Under the pieces are notes generated by a model. That model did no database searches. It was not told where the DNA came from and saw only the letters and a list, made by a program, of their open reading frames with translations. A stretch of DNA of 64,000 nt from Gammaproteobacteria bacterium (GTDB lineage: Bacteria > Pseudomonadota > Gammaproteobacteria > Burkholderiales > Burkholderiaceae_B): NCBI GenBank assembly GCA_018815245.1, contig JAHIXK010000014.1:18508-82507 (forward strand), read 5' to 3'. Positions 8,109 to 17,325 of this stretch are shown here, in pieces. A program made the position numbers and the translations under genes. Numbering within the stretch: the stretch's first letter is position 1; each line of letters begins with the position of its first letter.

Positions 8109-8138
8109 AAAAAAGCCCAGCAAGGCTGGGCTTTTTTG
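8109..8138 (-). terminator. Terminator of the OmpA-family gene
   Basis: AGCCCAGC-AAG-GCTGGGCT is a perfect stem with A- and T-runs on both sides. It lies 22 bases past the stop of the OmpA-family gene on the minus strand, before ubiG. Confidence 0.9.
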
Positions 8139-8159
8139 ATCAGAACCGAAGGTGAGGAA

Positions 8160-8816
8160 TTACTTCATCACTTTCTGTGTTGCGTTGAATTCAATTTCAA
8201 CGCGACGGTTCTTGGCACGACCTTCTTTGGTCTTGTTGTCAGCCACTGGCTGGCTTTCGCCCATGCCCTTGATCTGGATACGGTCGGCAGCAATACCCTT
8301 GCTTACCATGTAGTCCTTCACAGCTTGAGCGCGGCGCTCAGACAACTTCTGGTTGTATGCATCGGAACCGATAGAATCAGTGTGGCCGATTGCGATCACA
8401 CTGTTCAGGTCAACTTGACCCAGCTTGGCTACTTCAGCGTCGATACGGTCCTTGCCGCCTTGCTTCAAAGTGGCTTTGTCGAAGTCGAAGTAAGCGTCAG
8501 CTTCCAGGCTTACCTTGGTAATCACTGGGGTTGGTGCTGGTGCTGGCTCGGGAGCAGGTGCTGGAGCAGCAACTGGAGCAGGAGCAGGCTTCTTGGGGAT
8601 CAGGTCAGGGTCACATTCCTGAATGGCCAAAGCGGCTGTGAAGTAGCTGGTGCGAATGCACTCGCCGGAGCCGTCTTTAACAACTTTGCCGCTGCCATCT
8701 ACCACATAGCCTGACAGGACTTCGCCTTTGTCTGTTGTGTGGGCCATAGCGGCTGTAGACGCTGTACCAATGGCCATTGCCATCAATACTTGCGTGAGAG
8801 TCGACATTTTTTTCAT
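8160..8816 (-). CDS. OmpA-family envelope protein with Pro/Ala linker
   Basis: From the ATG at 8816 (AAGGAG just upstream) the protein is 218 residues. A signal peptide ends at TAAMA near residue 25. A short N-terminal region with two cysteines (SGECIRT and IQECDPD) follows, then a Pro/Ala-rich linker (PAPAPVAAPAPAPEPAPAP), then an OmpA C-terminal peptidoglycan-binding domain with IAIGHTDSIGSDAYNQKLSERRAQAV and NRRVEIEF. The short N-terminal region replaces the usual eight-stranded barrel, as in many Burkholderiales OmpA-like proteins. It probably tethers the outer membrane to peptidoglycan. It is likely well expressed: strong ribosome site and strong terminator. Confidence 0.9.
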   Translation of the reverse strand: MKKMSTLTQVLMAMAIGTASTAAMAHTTDKGEVLSGYVVDGSGKVVKDGSGECIRTSYFTAALAIQECDPDLIPKKPAPAPVAAPAPAPEPAPAPTPVITKVSLEADAYFDFDKATLKQGGKDRIDAEVAKLGQVDLNSVIAIGHTDSIGSDAYNQKLSERRAQAVKDYMVSKGIAADRIQIKGMGESQPVADNKTKEGRAKNRRVEIEFNATQKVMK

Positions 8817-8896
8817 TGTTGCTCCTTGGGTTAAATAGGGGTTCAAGCTGGCTGATAGTCTAGTTTACAGTAGAGGCTGTCATGGTAATCACCCTC

Positions 8897-10219
8897 TCAA
8901 CCAACTTTCTCGACACGAGTCTGCCACACTCGTTGGGTTTTTCGCATGATTTCCCCGACTAATTGTGCCCTTTTGCCCACAAGTTGTTGCGATTGCACAA
9001 CTTGAACGCCGTCAACCCAGACATGTTTCACATCTCTGGAAGCCCCGCTGTAAGCCAGTTTCGAGATCAGATTGTGGTTGGGCAGCTGATGTGCAGCCTC
9101 ACCCACCGCCACCGTGATCAGGTCGGCCCGCAATCCGGGAGCAATGCGCCCAATCAGGTGTTCGGCGCCCAGGGCCTTGGCAGCGTTGCAAGTCAAGCTT
9201 TTCAGCAATTCGCCAGCATTGAAGATGGTCGCATCGCCGCTGGCACCTTTGCACAACAGCGAGGCCAATCTTCCTTCTTCCCACATGTCCAGTTTGTTGT
9301 TGCTGGCCCCGCCATCGGTGCCCACCACCACATTCACACCTGCCTTTAAAGCTGCAGCAACAGGAGCAATGCCGCTGGCCAGTTTCAGGTTTGAAGCGGG
9401 GCAGTGCACCAGGGTCGCACCTTTTTCTGCCATGAGTTTTAATTCTTCTTCGCTCAAATACACGCCATGTACCGCCATGAAACGCTCGTTGATCAGCCCC
9501 AGGCGATCAAACCGGGCAAATGGCCGCTCGCCGTCTCGGCTAGTTGCGTCGATTACCTCACTGGCTGTTTCATGCAGATGGCAATGAATGGGCAGGTCCA
9601 GTTCCTCGGCCAGCATGGCCATGTGCCTGAACGTTTCGTCGCTGACGGTGTAAGGCGCATGGGGGGCCAAGGCCCAATGCACCGTGGCTTCACCTTTGAA
9701 TTTGTCCCGGGCGGCTATCCCCAGTTCGATGTATTGCTTGGCCTCTGCGGCGTAGCGGGTTGGGAATTCGATCACCGTGATGCCCGCAAAAACCCGTGAG
9801 CCCAGGTCCAGTGCGGCTTGTGCAACCTGGTCGGGGTAAAAGTACATGTCATTGAAGGTGGTGGTGCCACCTTGAAGCATTTCGGCAGCGGCCAGCACTG
9901 TGCCGTCGTACACAAACTCAGCATCTGCCAGCGCACCTTCAAGTGGCCAGATTCGGTTTTGCAGCCAGTCGTGCAGGGCCATGTCGTCGGCTGCGCCACG
10001 CAACAAGTTCATTGCAGCATGGGTATGGCAATTGATCAAACCTGGCATCAGTACTTGCCCTGGCAAATCAATTCTTTCTGCATCTGGAAATTGCTTAAGT
10101 AGCTCTTCTTTGGTGCCGATGGCTTTGATCAGGCTCCCATGCATTAAAACAGCATGGTTTTCAAGCACTTCGGTGGAGTGGTTCAGGCACAGAAGCCATT
10201 GGGGGGTCAGTAGTTGCAT
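8897..10219 (-). CDS. mtaD: MtaD-like amidohydrolase (methylthioadenosine/S-adenosylhomocysteine deaminase; TRZ/ATZ family)
   Basis: A roughly 440-residue amidohydrolase that deaminates adenine-type nucleosides such as MTA or SAH. Metal ligands are visible: HTH in LINCHTHAAMN, His in WALAPHAPYT, His in PIHCHLHET and Asp in VVGTDGGASNN. The ORF track begins at a GTG at 10231; I prefer the ATG at 10219, where family homology starts, though neither has a good ribosome site. The family is often mislabelled chlorohydrolase or guanine deaminase, so the exact substrate is not certain. It is divergent from gyrA. Confidence 0.8.
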   Translation of the reverse strand: MQLLTPQWLLCLNHSTEVLENHAVLMHGSLIKAIGTKEELLKQFPDAERIDLPGQVLMPGLINCHTHAAMNLLRGAADDMALHDWLQNRIWPLEGALADAEFVYDGTVLAAAEMLQGGTTTFNDMYFYPDQVAQAALDLGSRVFAGITVIEFPTRYAAEAKQYIELGIAARDKFKGEATVHWALAPHAPYTVSDETFRHMAMLAEELDLPIHCHLHETASEVIDATSRDGERPFARFDRLGLINERFMAVHGVYLSEEELKLMAEKGATLVHCPASNLKLASGIAPVAAALKAGVNVVVGTDGGASNNKLDMWEEGRLASLLCKGASGDATIFNAGELLKSLTCNAAKALGAEHLIGRIAPGLRADLITVAVGEAAHQLPNHNLISKLAYSGASRDVKHVWVDGVQVVQSQQLVGKRAQLVGEIMRKTQRVWQTRVEKVG

Positions 10220-10317
10220 GGGCGGGGTCACTAGATGATTTGGAACGCACCATTGCGCCCAGTTTCAGCGATTTTGGCTGATACAATCGAAAGCTTGCAA
10301 GTGTAGCGCCAGGGATG

Positions 10318-10343
10318 TGACGCAGCCTTCACCGGTGGCGTCA
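10318..10343 (+). promoter_or_regulatory. Hairpin in the gyrA leader
   Basis: TGACGC and GCGTCA form a stem extended inward by a G-U and two G-C pairs around a TTCACC loop. It sits about 45 bases before the gyrA ATG and downstream of a TACAAT box (10282-10287) that could be the -10. There is no T-run, so it is not a terminator. Role unknown: RNA leader structure or supercoiling-sensitive cruciform. Confidence 0.45.
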
Positions 10344-10388
10344 TGCCCAGTTATTCCTTCGGTCAAATAATTCAACACAAGAAGAAGC

Positions 10389-13004
10389 ATGGATTCATTC
10401 GCAAAAGAAACGCTCCCGATCAGCCTTGAAGAGGAGATGCGCAGGTCTTACCTGGATTACGCCATGAGCGTGATTGTAGGGCGCGCACTACCCGACGTGC
10501 GAGACGGCTTGAAGCCGGTTCACCGCCGCGTGTTGTTTGCCATGCACGAGTTGAACAACGACTGGAATCGCGCTTACAAAAAATCAGCCCGTATTGTCGG
10601 TGATGTGATCGGTAAATATCACCCACACGGCGATTCCGCGGTGTACGACACCATTGTTCGCATGGCGCAAGACTTTTCACTGCGCTACATGCTGGTCGAC
10701 GGCCAGGGTAACTTTGGCTCGATCGATGGCGACAATGCGGCGGCGATGCGTTACACCGAAATCCGGTTGGCCAAGATTGCCCAGGAAATGCTGCTTGACA
10801 TTGACAAGGAAACCGTCGATTTCGGGCCAAACTACGATGGTAGTGAACGCGAACCCAAGGTACTGCCTGCCCGGTTGCCCAACTTGCTGGTCAACGGTTC
10901 TTCCGGTATCGCGGTGGGTATGGCCACCAACATGCCTCCGCACAACCTGAAAGAAGTGGTTGCTGCCTGCCTTTACGCGATTGATGCGCCGGAATGCACT
11001 GTAGATGACCTGATCGAATTGATCCCGGCCCCTGATTTCCCCACGGCAGGCATTATTTACGGCATTCAAGGCGTGCGCGAAGGTTACCGCACAGGCCGTG
11101 GCCGCGTGGTAATGCGGGCCAAAACCCACTTTGAAGATCTGGATCGCGGTAACCGCCAATCCATCATCGTGGATGAGCTGCCTTACCAGGTAAACAAAAA
11201 AACATTGCTTGAGCGAATCGCTGAGCTTGTTTCTGAAAAGAAAATCGAAGGCATCTCTGATATTCGCGACGAGTCTGACAAAGACGGCATTCGCGTGGTG
11301 ATTGAACTAAAGCGTGGTGAGGTGCCCGAGGTTATTTTGAATAACCTCTACAAAAATACCCAGCTTCAAGACACCTTCGGCATCAATATGGTGGCGCTGG
11401 TGGATGGCCAGCCACGCTTGTTGAATCTGCGTGACCTTGTTTTCTACTTCCTGCGTCATCGCCGCGAAGTGATTACACGCCGCACTGTGTTCGAGCTGCG
11501 CAAAGCACGCGATCGCGGCCACGTGTTGGAAGGCTTGGCGGTGGCTTTGGCCAACATTGATGAATTCATTGCCATCATCAAGGCTGCGCCTACACCCCCA
11601 GTTGCGAAAGCTGATTTGGTGGCCCAAGGCTGGGATTCATCCATCGTTCGCGAAATGTTGTCGCGCACTGAACTGGGCGATTCCGGCGGTGCGAAGGCAT
11701 TCCGCCCGGAAGGTTTGCCTGCCCGCCTTGGTCTGCAAGATGACGGTCTGTACCGCTTGAGCGAAGTGCAAGCGCAGGAAATTTTGAACATGCGCCTGCA
11801 GCGCTTGACCGGCCTTGAGCAAGACAAAATTCTGAACGAATACAAAGAAGTGATCGATCAGATTGCTGATTTGCTCGATATTTTGTCCAAACCTGAGCGT
11901 ATCAACCAGATCATCAAAGACGAGTTAACGTCGATTGGCAACGAATTCGCCGATGAACGTCGCTCCATGATCGAATTCAATGCCACCGAGTTGGGCACTG
12001 AAGACCTGATCACCCCGCAAGACATGGTGGTCACACTGTCCCATTCCGGCTACATCAAGAGCCAGCCATTGACTGAATACCGTGCTCAGAAGCGCGGCGG
12101 GCGCGGCAAACAGGCAGCAACCACGAAAGAAGACGACTGGATCGATTACCTGTTTGTGGCCAACACGCACGACACAATCCTGTACTTTTCAAATGCAGGC
12201 CGTGTGTACTGGCTGAAGGTGTATGAAGTGCCACAGGGTTCACGCACATCGCGTGGTCGCCCGATCATCAACATGTTCCCCTTGGCTGAAGGCGAGAAGA
12301 TCACCGCCGTGTTGCCAGTGAAAAGTTTTGAAGAAGACGACCGGTATGTGTTCATGGCAACCAGCCTGGGCACAGTCAAGAAGTCAAAGCTCAGCGATTT
12401 TTCACGTCCCATGAAACGCGGCATTATCGCCGTAAATCTTGATGAGGGCGACTTCCTGATCGGTGCCGCCATGACCAACGGCACCAACGACGTGATGTTG
12501 TTCAGCGATTCCGGCAAGGCAGTTCGCTTCGATGAAAACGATGTGCGCGCCATGGGTCGCAATGCGCGTGGCGTGCGGGGCATGAACTTGGAAGAAGGGC
12601 AGGGCGTGATTGCGATGCTGGTCGCAGAAAGCGAACAGCAATCAGTGCTTACCGCCACCCAGAATGGCTTTGGCAAGCGCACCCCCGTGGCGGAATACAC
12701 GCGTCATGGCCGTGGCACCAAAGGCATGATCGCGATTCAAACTTCCGAGCGCAATGGCAAGGTGGTGTCGGCCGTGTTAGTGAACCCCACCGATGAAATC
12801 ATGTTGATCACCACGGGCGGCGTGCTGGTTCGTACCCGGGTTTCGGAAATTCGAGAAATGGGGCGCGCCACACAGGGCGTGACCCTGATCAGCGTGGACG
12901 AAGGCACCTGGTTGTCTGGTTTGCAGCGCATTGTCGAATCGGATGTGGAAGATGCGGTAGAGGCAGACGATTCGCCCGAAGCACCCGCTGACACGGATGA
13001 ATAA
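10389..13004 (+). CDS. gyrA: DNA gyrase subunit A
   Basis: The breakage-reunion subunit of gyrase, 871 residues, close to the family norm. The catalytic tyrosine falls at residue 122 ([10 protein letters not shown]), and numbering matches E. coli exactly in this part. In the quinolone-resistance region, Ser83 and Asp87 ([10 protein letters not shown]) are wild-type residues, so no target mutation is seen. The [16 protein letters not shown] stretch carries the GyrA-box, followed by the six-bladed C-terminal wrapping domain and an acidic tail ([18 protein letters not shown]). It heads a long plus-strand series with serC 27 bases downstream. Confidence 0.98.
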   Translation: MDSFAKETLPISLEEEMRRSYLDYAMSVIVGRALPDVRDGLKPVHRRVLFAMHELNNDWNRAYKKSARIVGDVIGKYHPHGDSAVYDTIVRMAQDFSLRYMLVDGQGNFGSIDGDNAAAMRYTEIRLAKIAQEMLLDIDKETVDFGPNYDGSEREPKVLPARLPNLLVNGSSGIAVGMATNMPPHNLKEVVAACLYAIDAPECTVDDLIELIPAPDFPTAGIIYGIQGVREGYRTGRGRVVMRAKTHFEDLDRGNRQSIIVDELPYQVNKKTLLERIAELVSEKKIEGISDIRDESDKDGIRVVIELKRGEVPEVILNNLYKNTQLQDTFGINMVALVDGQPRLLNLRDLVFYFLRHRREVITRRTVFELRKARDRGHVLEGLAVALANIDEFIAIIKAAPTPPVAKADLVAQGWDSSIVREMLSRTELGDSGGAKAFRPEGLPARLGLQDDGLYRLSEVQAQEILNMRLQRLTGLEQDKILNEYKEVIDQIADLLDILSKPERINQIIKDELTSIGNEFADERRSMIEFNATELGTEDLITPQDMVVTLSHSGYIKSQPLTEYRAQKRGGRGKQAATTKEDDWIDYLFVANTHDTILYFSNAGRVYWLKVYEVPQGSRTSRGRPIINMFPLAEGEKITAVLPVKSFEEDDRYVFMATSLGTVKKSKLSDFSRPMKRGIIAVNLDEGDFLIGAAMTNGTNDVMLFSDSGKAVRFDENDVRAMGRNARGVRGMNLEEGQGVIAMLVAESEQQSVLTATQNGFGKRTPVAEYTRHGRGTKGMIAIQTSERNGKVVSAVLVNPTDEIMLITTGGVLVRTRVSEIREMGRATQGVTLISVDEGTWLSGLQRIVESDVEDAVEADDSPEAPADTDE

Positions 13005-13031
13005 ATAAACGGTTGATTGCACAGGGCAAGC

Positions 13032-14150
13032 ATGTCTAGAGTCTGGAATTTTTCTGCAGGTCCCGCCGCTTTGCCAGAGCCAGTGCTGCGCCGCGCAGCC
13101 GAGGAAATGCTGGATTGGCGCGGCAAGGGATTGTCCGTGATGGAAATGAGCCATCGCAGCCCGGAATACACTGCCATTTTCGAGAAAACCCGCAGCGATT
13201 TCCGTTCGTTGCTCAATGTGCCGGAAACGCACGATGTGCTTTTTATGCAGGGCGGTGCGGTGGGCATGAATTCCATCGTGCCCCTGAATTTGCTTCAGGG
13301 GTTTGAGCAGGCCGCATTTGTGAACACAGGTGCCTGGTCGAAGAAAACCACCAAAGAATTTTCGAAGTACGGTTTGTCGCGTGTGGTATTGGACAACGCC
13401 AATGCCTTGGCCGATTCAGCCGCAGCATGCTATGTGCCAGATTGCGCGCCCCTGCTGGATCGTGTGAACGGGCAACAAATGGCCTATTTGCACTATTGCG
13501 ACAATGAAACCATCAGTGGTGTTGAATTCAGCGGACAAATTGAGCAATTGGCTTCTCAACTGGATTGCCCTGTGGTGGCCGACATGTCGTCGAATATTCT
13601 GTCGAAAACCCTGAATGTGGCCAAGTACGGTTTGATCTACGGCGGTGCGCAAAAAAACGTGGGGCCTGCAGGTGTCACGATCGTGATCGTAGACAAGGTG
13701 CTGCTGGATCGTGCTTTGCCCATTTGTCCATCGGCGTTTACATTCAGCACCGTGTCTGAAAACGGTTCCATGTACAACACGCCCCCCACCTATTCCATTT
13801 ATATCGCCGGCTTGGTGTTTGAATGGTTGATCGAGCAGGGTGGCGTGTCATGGGCGCAAGCCCAGGCAGAGAAAAAAGCCGGTCTGTTGTATTCAACGAT
13901 TGAACAGAGTGCGCTGTATAGCTGCCCCGTGCGCCGGCAAGACCGTTCCCGGATGAATGTGCCATTTACCCTGGCCGATGAATCCCTGAATGCGAAATTC
14001 CTGAGCAAGGCGGCTGAATGTGGCTTGGTGCAACTCAAGGGGCACAAGTCTGTTGGCGGCATGCGTGCATCCATCTACAACGCCATGCCGCTGGAAGGCG
14101 TGCAGGCACTGGTCGAGTTCATGCGTGAATTTGAAAAGAAGGAGGCATGA
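13032..14150 (+). CDS. serC: Phosphoserine aminotransferase
   Basis: A PLP-dependent class V aminotransferase that makes 3-phosphoserine (serine synthesis) and 4-phosphohydroxythreonine (pyridoxal synthesis). The ATG at 13032 begins MSRVWNFSAGPAALP, the standard SerC start, so the TTG five codons upstream is rejected. The PLP lysine is about residue 192 in ADMSSNILSK. HRSPEY and the late RMNVPFTL substrate segment are also present. The stop overlaps the pheA start region, implying translational coupling in the aromatic supra-operon. Confidence 0.97.
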   Translation: MSRVWNFSAGPAALPEPVLRRAAEEMLDWRGKGLSVMEMSHRSPEYTAIFEKTRSDFRSLLNVPETHDVLFMQGGAVGMNSIVPLNLLQGFEQAAFVNTGAWSKKTTKEFSKYGLSRVVLDNANALADSAAACYVPDCAPLLDRVNGQQMAYLHYCDNETISGVEFSGQIEQLASQLDCPVVADMSSNILSKTLNVAKYGLIYGGAQKNVGPAGVTIVIVDKVLLDRALPICPSAFTFSTVSENGSMYNTPPTYSIYIAGLVFEWLIEQGGVSWAQAQAEKKAGLLYSTIEQSALYSCPVRRQDRSRMNVPFTLADESLNAKFLSKAAECGLVQLKGHKSVGGMRASIYNAMPLEGVQALVEFMREFEKKEA

Positions 14151-15241
14151 TGAGCAAGCCCGACATCAATGCCGAATTGCTGAAGTTTCGCGATCAAATT
14201 GACGACATCGACCAACAAATGCTGGTGCTGCTGAACAAGCGTGCCAGCCTTGCGCAGTCTATTGGTCATGTGAAAGCAAAAAGTGATGCGCCCGTGATGC
14301 GCCCCGAGCGTGAGGCACAGGTGCTTGACAAGCTCAATGCAGCCAATCAAGGTCCTTTGAGCGCGCAGCACGTTAATGTTTTGTTCAAGGAAATCATGTC
14401 GGCTTGCCGCTCGCTTGAGCGCGAGGTGCATGTGGCTTTTCTTGGCCCCTTGGGCACCTACAGCGAGCAGGCGGTGTGGTCATTTTTTGGCCACTGCGTT
14501 CAGGCTGAGCCGGTTCAAACCATTGAGGAAGCATTTCGCCAACTGCAAGCGCAGCAAGTTGATTTCGCAGTGGTGCCCGTTGAAAATTCCACGGAAGGTT
14601 CGATTGCCCGAACGCTGGATGCCTTGGTTGAATCGAATGCGCTGGTGTGCGGAGAAGTGCAGCTTGCCATTCATCACCAGTTGCTGTGCCAAACCGGCAA
14701 CCTTGATGGCATTGAAAAAATTTGTGCGCACCCACAAGCCTTGGCCCAATGTCGCAACTGGCTTGCCCAATATGCACCGCACATTCAACAAGAAACCGTT
14801 GCCAGCAATGGTGTGGCTGCGCAAATGGCCAGTGAGAACGCCAAAGTTGCAGCCATTGCCGGGCAGGCCGCGCGTGAACGCTATGGCCTGAAGGCGTTTC
14901 AAGAGCACATTCAGGACGACGCGCACAACACCACGCGGTTTTTGGTGCTGGGCAACCAGATCACCGGCCCCTCTGGGCAAGACAAAACCAGTCTGGTGGC
15001 ATCGGTGCCCAACCAACCGGGTGCGGTTTACAAAATGCTGGAACCTTTCAGCGCTGAAAACGTGTCCATGACCCGGCTTGAATCGCGCCCCGCGCGCAAC
15101 GGACGTTGGGAATATTATTTCTTCATCGACCTGCAGGGTCATCAAACCGAACCTGCCGTGGCCAATGCCCTGAACCAACTGAAGAAAAACGCATCCTTTT
15201 TGAAAGTGCTGGGTTCTTACCCGATAGCACAACGCAATTGA
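14150..15241 (+). CDS. pheA: Bifunctional chorismate mutase / prephenate dehydratase (P-protein)
   Basis: Converts chorismate to prephenate and then phenylpyruvate for phenylalanine. Domains in order: AroQ chorismate mutase (about residues 1-90, FRDQIDDIDQQMLVLLNKRA), prephenate dehydratase (FLGPLGTYSEQAVWSFFG to HNTTRFLVLG, with the catalytic TRF), and a C-terminal ACT domain (LVASVPNQPGAVYKML, ESRPARNGRWEYYFF) for feedback by phenylalanine. Two ATGs are adjacent (14147 and 14150). The AAGGAGG site is one base from the first and four from the second, so I favour 14150. It overlaps serC. Confidence 0.97.
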   Translation: MSKPDINAELLKFRDQIDDIDQQMLVLLNKRASLAQSIGHVKAKSDAPVMRPEREAQVLDKLNAANQGPLSAQHVNVLFKEIMSACRSLEREVHVAFLGPLGTYSEQAVWSFFGHCVQAEPVQTIEEAFRQLQAQQVDFAVVPVENSTEGSIARTLDALVESNALVCGEVQLAIHHQLLCQTGNLDGIEKICAHPQALAQCRNWLAQYAPHIQQETVASNGVAAQMASENAKVAAIAGQAARERYGLKAFQEHIQDDAHNTTRFLVLGNQITGPSGQDKTSLVASVPNQPGAVYKMLEPFSAENVSMTRLESRPARNGRWEYYFFIDLQGHQTEPAVANALNQLKKNASFLKVLGSYPIAQRN

Positions 15242-15253
15242 CGACTTGGCATC

Positions 15254-16381
15254 ATGCAAAAACTGACCGAACAAGCCCCACAATTTATTCGCGCCATCGC
15301 CCCCTACAAGGCGGGCAAACCCGTATCTGATGTGGTGCGGGAGTTGGGTCTTGACCCCAACGCAGTGGTGAAGCTGGCCTCGAATGAAAACCCCTTGGGT
15401 TTGGGCGAAAAAGCCAAAGCAGCCATTGCGCAGGCTGCCGCTGATTTGGGTCGCTACCCCGATGCCAATGGATTTGCCTTGAAGGCCAGGCTGGCTGGTC
15501 GGCATGGCGTGAAGCAAGAACAAATTACGCTGGGCAATGGGTCCAACGATGTGCTTGAGCTGGCAGCAAAAGCATTTCTGACACAAGGTACCAATGCCGT
15601 GTTTTCGCAGTACGCATTCGCGGTGTACCCGTTGGCCACACAAGGCTGCGGTGCACAGTCCAATGTGGTGCCTGCGGTGCACTACACGCATGACCTCGAT
15701 GGTTTTTTGAAAGCCATTGATGCCCAAACACGTGTGGTGTTCATTGCTAACCCCAACAACCCAACCGGCACTTTTTTGCCACAGGAAAAGTTGCTCGCTT
15801 TTTTGAAGCAAGTGCCTGACCACGTGCTGGTGGTGCTCGACGAAGCCTACAACGAATTCCTGAAGCCCGAAGACCAATACGATTCCACCCAGTGGGTTGT
15901 CCAGTTCCCTAACTTGCTGGTGTCCCGCAGTTTTTCCAAGGCCTATGGCCTGGCGGGTCTGCGCGTGGGGTACTCGGTTTCCAGCCTTGAGGTGGCTGAC
16001 TTGATGAACCGTGTTCGTCAGCCCTTCAACGTGAATTCGCTTGCACTGGCTGCCGCAGAGGCCGCCATCGACGACCAGGAATTTTTGCAGAAAACCTACG
16101 ACGTAAACCTCAAAGGTTTGGCGCAAATACAAAGCGGCCTGAAATTCCTCGGCCTTGAATACGTGCCTTCCTATGGCAACTTTGTGTTGTTCAAAGCGGG
16201 CAATACGCCCGATGCGGGCATGAAGGTGTTCGATGCACTTCAGCGTTTGGGCGTGATTGTTCGCCCGGTGAACTCCTATGGTTTGCCAGAATGGCTGCGC
16301 GTGTCGATTGGCCTTCCCCATGAAAACGACGCATTTTTGGCGGCCCTGCCCACAGCATTGGCCACCCTGCAGGAACGGTGA
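15254..16381 (+). CDS. hisC: Histidinol-phosphate / aromatic aminotransferase in the aromatic cluster
   Basis: A 375-residue class I/II PLP aminotransferase of the HisC family. LASNENPLGLGEKAK, NPNNPTGT and the PLP Lys229 in SRSFSKAYGLAGLRVGY are present. Its place between pheA and tyrA matches the HisHb-type paralogue of the Pseudomonas-like supra-operon, which is thought to transaminate phenylpyruvate and hydroxyphenylpyruvate as well as imidazole-acetol phosphate. A second hisC in a histidine operon elsewhere would support this. It overlaps tyrA at TGATG. Confidence 0.92.
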   Translation: MQKLTEQAPQFIRAIAPYKAGKPVSDVVRELGLDPNAVVKLASNENPLGLGEKAKAAIAQAAADLGRYPDANGFALKARLAGRHGVKQEQITLGNGSNDVLELAAKAFLTQGTNAVFSQYAFAVYPLATQGCGAQSNVVPAVHYTHDLDGFLKAIDAQTRVVFIANPNNPTGTFLPQEKLLAFLKQVPDHVLVVLDEAYNEFLKPEDQYDSTQWVVQFPNLLVSRSFSKAYGLAGLRVGYSVSSLEVADLMNRVRQPFNVNSLALAAAEAAIDDQEFLQKTYDVNLKGLAQIQSGLKFLGLEYVPSYGNFVLFKAGNTPDAGMKVFDALQRLGVIVRPVNSYGLPEWLRVSIGLPHENDAFLAALPTALATLQER

Positions 16382-17268
16382 TGGGCAAGGGCGCTATTTT
16401 CAACCGCATGCTCGCCATTGGCGTGGGTTTGATTGGTGGGTCTGTCTGCCTTGCGGCCAAGAAAAAAGGCCTGGTGGGCCATGTGCTGGGTTATTCCCGC
16501 AAGCTGGAAACTGCCCACGAAGCACTTGGATTGGGTATCGTCGATGAATGCATTGCAGGGCCTGGCGATTCAAATTTGCGCAACGTGGACGCGGTGGTGT
16601 TGTCTATCCCCGTGCGCCAGTACAAGCAGGTGCTGACCCGGTTTTTACCGGTGTTGCCGCCCAACTGCCTGATATTTGATGCGGGAAGCACCAAATCGGA
16701 TGTGGCCTTGATGCTCAACGATCTCGAGCAACAATTTCCTGGCTTGAAGTCGCGCTTTGTGCTGGTACACCCCATCGCGGGTGGTGAATCTCATGGTCCA
16801 TCCGCAGCAGCGGCCGATTTGTTTGAAGGACGCAATTGCGTGCTGTGCCCATTGCCACAAACCAACGCGGCAGGTTTGAAAAAAGTCGAGAATTTCTGGG
16901 CGGGCATTGGCGCCAAGTTGAGCACCATGAATGCCATGGACCACGATGAAATGTTTGGCGCTGTCAGCCACCTTCCACACCTGTTGGCCTTCAGCTATGT
17001 GTCCAGCGTGCTGGCGCATCCCAAAGGGGCGGAATTCATGAAAGAAGGTGGTGCGGGCTATCGCGACTTCACGCGTATTGCGGCCAGTTCGCCGGAAATG
17101 TGGGCGGATATTTTTCAGAACAACAGTGAAGCACTGTTGAGCATGTTGAGTGGTTTCGAATCGAATATTGCCAGTTTGCGTGCAGCCATTGAGAGCAATG
17201 ACCGCGCCACGCTGGAACGAATTCTGGGGCAAGCGTCGGAATACCGCAGCCACTGGAAACACAACTGA
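16381..17268 (+). CDS. tyrA: Prephenate / arogenate dehydrogenase
   Basis: NAD(P)-dependent oxidative decarboxylation of prephenate for tyrosine synthesis. The dinucleotide-binding GVGLIGGS lies near residue 14, and AGSTKSDVA, VHPIAGGESHGPSAA and AVSHLPHLLAFSYV are family motifs. The ATG at 16381 shares bases with the hisC stop (TGATG) and has AGGAA upstream; the GTG one codon earlier is the alternative. There is no AroQ or ACT domain, so this is the compact TyrA. In Pseudomonas the equivalent gene is fused to aroA; here 57 bases separate them. Confidence 0.95.
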   Translation: MGKGAIFNRMLAIGVGLIGGSVCLAAKKKGLVGHVLGYSRKLETAHEALGLGIVDECIAGPGDSNLRNVDAVVLSIPVRQYKQVLTRFLPVLPPNCLIFDAGSTKSDVALMLNDLEQQFPGLKSRFVLVHPIAGGESHGPSAAAADLFEGRNCVLCPLPQTNAAGLKKVENFWAGIGAKLSTMNAMDHDEMFGAVSHLPHLLAFSYVSSVLAHPKGAEFMKEGGAGYRDFTRIAASSPEMWADIFQNNSEALLSMLSGFESNIASLRAAIESNDRATLERILGQASEYRSHWKHN

Positions 17269-17325
17269 TTTTGTTTGCGAATGGGCCGGAATAAGGTCCG
17301 TCGTTTATTAAGCGGATACTTTGTT

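Noticed and set aside
8520-8590. Short tandem repeat in the OmpA-family gene
   Set aside because: The repeat encodes the Pro/Ala linker common to OmpA-like proteins and is not a separate repeat element.
10389-11000. Possible quinolone-resistance change in gyrA
   Set aside because: Positions 83 and 87 are Ser and Asp, the sensitive residues.
14480-16321. 613-residue minus-strand ORF opposite pheA and hisC
   Set aside because: It is a long antisense shadow. Both plus-strand genes have full family motifs, and the minus translation is rich in His, Gln, Arg and Cys without any recognisable domain.
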